Positions 11,989 through 13,864 of a stretch of 13,864 bases of DNA are shown here, piece after piece. The DNA is from JBDSLU01 sp039916225 (GTDB lineage: Bacteria; Acidobacteriota; Vicinamibacteria; Vicinamibacterales; Vicinamibacteraceae): contig JBDSLU010000139.1 in assembly GCA_039916225.1 (NCBI GenBank), positions 1 to 13,864 on the forward strand, read 5' to 3'. The notes below the pieces were generated by a model, which searched no databases, was not told the DNA's origin, and saw only the letters and a program-made list of their open reading frames with translations. The translations under genes and the position numbers were made by a program. Positions within the stretch are counted from its first letter, which is position 1, and the number at the start of each line of letters is the position of its first letter.

Positions 11989-13182
11989 TCAGCGATTGAA
12001 CGGGTACTCGTTGATCCAGTGGAAGCCGCGCCCGAGCAGCAGGCTCTCGCCCTCCGGCGTCAGCACCATCTGGACGGGATCGTTCGCCATGGTCCCGTCC
12101 AATGTGATCACGCCATTCGCGCCCACCCGGTAGCCGAGCCGCACCGCGCCCTCCTCCGGCGTCTGCATCGTCCAGACGCCGCGCCTCGGATCGATGATCA
12201 GCGAGACGCGCTGCTTGGCGCCGTCGGCACGGACGAGCACCATGCTCCCGCCCGATGTATCGACCGCCAGCCGGACCCAGCGCCGCGTCCCATCGTCGAC
12301 GGCCGTCCCGTCCGTGCGCGTGAACGCGCTGACGCGGTAGAGGCCCGACAGCGCGTGCCGAGGCGAGAGGAAGCCGTAGCGCTGTGCACTCTGATAGCTC
12401 GTCACGATCGGCGGGATTGCGACGGACATCACCACGACGACCTTCGCGGCGAGCGCCATGCGCCGGACCCACGTGCGCTGCACCGGAAACGGCCGCAGCT
12501 CGACGGGCGCGGTGGGCCGGTTCAGGACCAGCAGAGCGACGAGCCGAGGCGCGTGCGGGGCCACGAGCAACAGCGCGAAGCCGAGCAGGTGCGACGAGTA
12601 CAGCTTCACCGGTACGTCATAGGCAAAGTTCAGCGCCACGACGTTCATCAGCACGCCAGTGAGGATCAGCGCGCCGAGCAGCGTGGTGCGCCGCCACAAC
12701 AGCAGCAGGCCGCCGACGGCTTCGGCGAGGCCGGCGAGCATCTGGTACGGCAGGCTCGCACCCATGAATGTCCAGAGCAGGCCCATCGGAGACATGTCGC
12801 CGACCGCGTCGAGCAGGCGGTCGGGGCCGGGGACCGGCATCTGCGTCGGAATCACCTTGGCCCAGCCGTAGCCGAGCATCGTCGCGCCGAGCACATAGCG
12901 CACGAGCATGGTGACGTGATCGCGCGTGCGCGGTGAGACGGGGCGCCCGCGGACCGCGGTCTGCCAGGCGGTGGCGCTCATCGCGGCCAGTGCCAGCTGC
13001 ACGACGATCTCGACGTAGTTGTAGGTCGTGTCGCCGCTGCCGCGCGGAAACACGGTCAGCGTCAGGCCGAACAGCAACTTCCCTGAGCCGACCACCAGCC
13101 AACGCTCCGCCACTTGGGGCCAGGGCAGGAGGTAGAGGAGCACATAGGAGATGCCGACGCGCTGCCACCACGCTGCGACCAT
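11989..13182 (-). CDS. DoxX-like polytopic membrane protein with C-terminal soluble domain, 397 aa
   Basis: The N-terminal 260 residues hold about eight hydrophobic segments (near 10-20, 28-45, 56-77, 90-108, 133-162, 167-188, 196-220, 243-261). The stretch RYVLGATMLGYGWAKVIPTQMP (95-116), followed by PYQMLAGLAEAVGGLLLLWRRTTLLGALIL (145-174), has the DoxX/DoxD look. A beta-rich domain of about 130 residues follows and ends GRGFHWINEYPFNR (384-397), an ending I recall from Acidobacteriota and Bacteroidota proteins annotated as DoxX-like. Its role is unknown. ATG 13180-13182 is preceded by GGAGG with six bases spacing, a strong ribosome site. It follows the CPBP gene after 51 bases in the same direction and is convergent with the propeller gene across 42 bases. 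Confidence 0.75.
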   Translation of the reverse strand: MVAAWWQRVGISYVLLYLLPWPQVAERWLVVGSGKLLFGLTLTVFPRGSGDTTYNYVEIVVQLALAAMSATAWQTAVRGRPVSPRTRDHVTMLVRYVLGATMLGYGWAKVIPTQMPVPGPDRLLDAVGDMSPMGLLWTFMGASLPYQMLAGLAEAVGGLLLLWRRTTLLGALILTGVLMNVVALNFAYDVPVKLYSSHLLGFALLLVAPHAPRLVALLVLNRPTAPVELRPFPVQRTWVRRMALAAKVVVVMSVAIPPIVTSYQSAQRYGFLSPRHALSGLYRVSAFTRTDGTAVDDGTRRWVRLAVDTSGGSMVLVRADGAKQRVSLIIDPRRGVWTMQTPEEGAVRLGYRVGANGVITLDGTMANDPVQMVLTPEGESLLLGRGFHWINEYPFNR

Positions 13183-13233
13183 GTCACGCCTCCGGATCTG
13201 CCAACGCGGCCTCCCGCCAGACCGAACGCCTCG

Positions 13234-13794
13234 TCATCCCCGGATCCGCGCCTGCCGTCGGATCCAGAGCAGCGCGGCGAGGTCGTAACCGGCGTGCGCG
13301 ACGATCGGCGCGACCAGGCCGCCGGTCGCGATGGCCAGCCACGCGAGCACCGCTCCTGCCACGGCCGCCCAAGCACCGAGGACCCAGCCGCGCCCCGACA
13401 ACCCCAGGTGGCAGGCGCCGAACGCCAGTGTGGCGATGGGCCAGCCGGCGAAGGCCTGCAGCGCGCCACGGAAGAACATCTCTTCGCCGACGCCGGCGAG
13501 CGCACTGATCGCCACCATGTCGGGCACCGACAGCGATCCGAACAGCGGCTCGAAGACGGTCCGCTGCAGGTCGCGCAGATCCCGCACCAGCGCCGCGTGC
13601 GGAGCCCGCGTCTGCAGCCACCACTGGACGAGCGCGAGCCCAGCGGCGACGGCGACGCCGCTCCCCAGCGCCGCCCACGTCGCACCCACTGCGACCGGAT
13701 ACGCCGCCGCGTACAGCCACACGCCACCCGCGATCGCCAGCCCGCCCTCCCCGATGACCGCGAGCGGCAGCAGGCGCGACGACGCGTCGGCCAT
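13234..13794 (-). CDS. CPBP-family intramembrane metalloprotease, 186 aa
   Basis: CPBP (CAAX protease and bacteriocin-processing, ABI) family. The three motifs are present: E104-E105-x3-R109 (GVGEEMFFRGAL), F125-x3-H129 (AFGACHLG) and H167-x3-D171 (VAHAGYD, where the family more often has H-x3-N). Hydrophobic segments near 8-28, 36-60, 93-101, 114-130, 136-156 and 159-178 place the site in the inner membrane. The protein is at the short end for the family. ATG 13792-13794 overlaps the dtd stop as TGATG, so it is translated behind dtd. The DoxX-like gene follows. Substrates of such proteins are mostly unknown. Confidence 0.85.
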   Translation of the reverse strand: MADASSRLLPLAVIGEGGLAIAGGVWLYAAAYPVAVGATWAALGSGVAVAAGLALVQWWLQTRAPHAALVRDLRDLQRTVFEPLFGSLSVPDMVAISALAGVGEEMFFRGALQAFAGWPIATLAFGACHLGLSGRGWVLGAWAAVAGAVLAWLAIATGGLVAPIVAHAGYDLAALLWIRRQARIRG

Positions 13795-13864
13795 CAGAAG
13801 GCCTTCGTGGAGTCGATCAGCAGCGTGACGGGGCCGTCGTTGACGAGCTCGACGGCCATGTCGG
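13794..13864 (-). CDS. dtd: D-aminoacyl-tRNA deacylase, C-terminal end (partial)
   Basis: The last 22 codons are in the window: DMAVELVNDGPVTLLIDSTKAF. 'M.VELVNDGPVTL..DS' is the well-known C-terminal signature of DTD, the dimeric enzyme that hydrolyses D-amino acids (and glycine from tRNA-Ala) off mischarged tRNA. The NDGPVT motif, part of the Gly-cisPro-containing pocket region of the family's C-terminus, is intact. The start lies beyond the window edge. The stop (13794-13796) overlaps the CPBP start by one base. Confidence 0.88.
   Translation of the reverse strand, partial: DMAVELVNDGPVTLLIDSTKAF

Overview
The window is a very GC-rich (roughly 70%), densely packed bacterial chromosomal segment. 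The products together (T. thermophilus-type MetRS with one zinc knuckle, LarC, DUF4398-type lipoprotein, EF-hand protein with an 'NWQGTFVVDYVRG' tail, DoxX-like protein ending in 'WINEYPFNR') suggest an Acidobacteriota genome, perhaps of the Vicinamibacteria. This is inference from recalled family resemblance, not a database result.

Layout. 1-57: C-terminus of a plus-strand gene, possibly a transposase. Its stop overlaps the stop of a small minus-strand membrane protein (54-215) that begins with GTG. 216-622: about 400 bases without a convincing gene, but with a strongly self-complementary element (363-528) and a terminator-like hairpin. 623-5436 (minus): operon radC-larC-metG-tatD, tightly spaced, with an ATGA overlap between metG and tatD. 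5500-6054 (plus): DUF4398-like lipoprotein, divergent from radC. 6082-8435 (minus): a DapF-like protein and an SLC13/DASS-type anion transporter overlapping by ATGA. 8436-8764: no intact gene, but a 20-residue duplicate of the tail of the next gene. 8765-9265 (minus): EF-hand protein. 9430-10272 (minus): outer-membrane beta-barrel candidate. 10302-11054 (plus): SDR oxidoreductase. 11110-11946 (plus): exported SMP-30/NHL-like beta-propeller. 11989-13864 (minus): dtd (partial), CPBP-family membrane protease and DoxX-like membrane protein.

Most of the gene content is ordinary housekeeping. Four things stand out. First, the DapF homologue has serine at both positions where the catalytic cysteines should be, while the residues that hold the amino-acid head group appear kept; it is translationally coupled to a carboxylate-type transporter. 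Second, the 363-528 element has nested perfect inverted repeats that fit a branched structured RNA or fold-back DNA. Third, several first genes have a -10-like box only 5-12 bases before the start codon and no Shine-Dalgarno, which suggests leaderless transcripts; a 29-base divergent spacer carries back-to-back -10 boxes in a near-palindrome. Fourth, metG carries an internal ATG with a Shine-Dalgarno-like sequence exactly where a proline/alanine-rich linker leads to the tRNA-binding domain.
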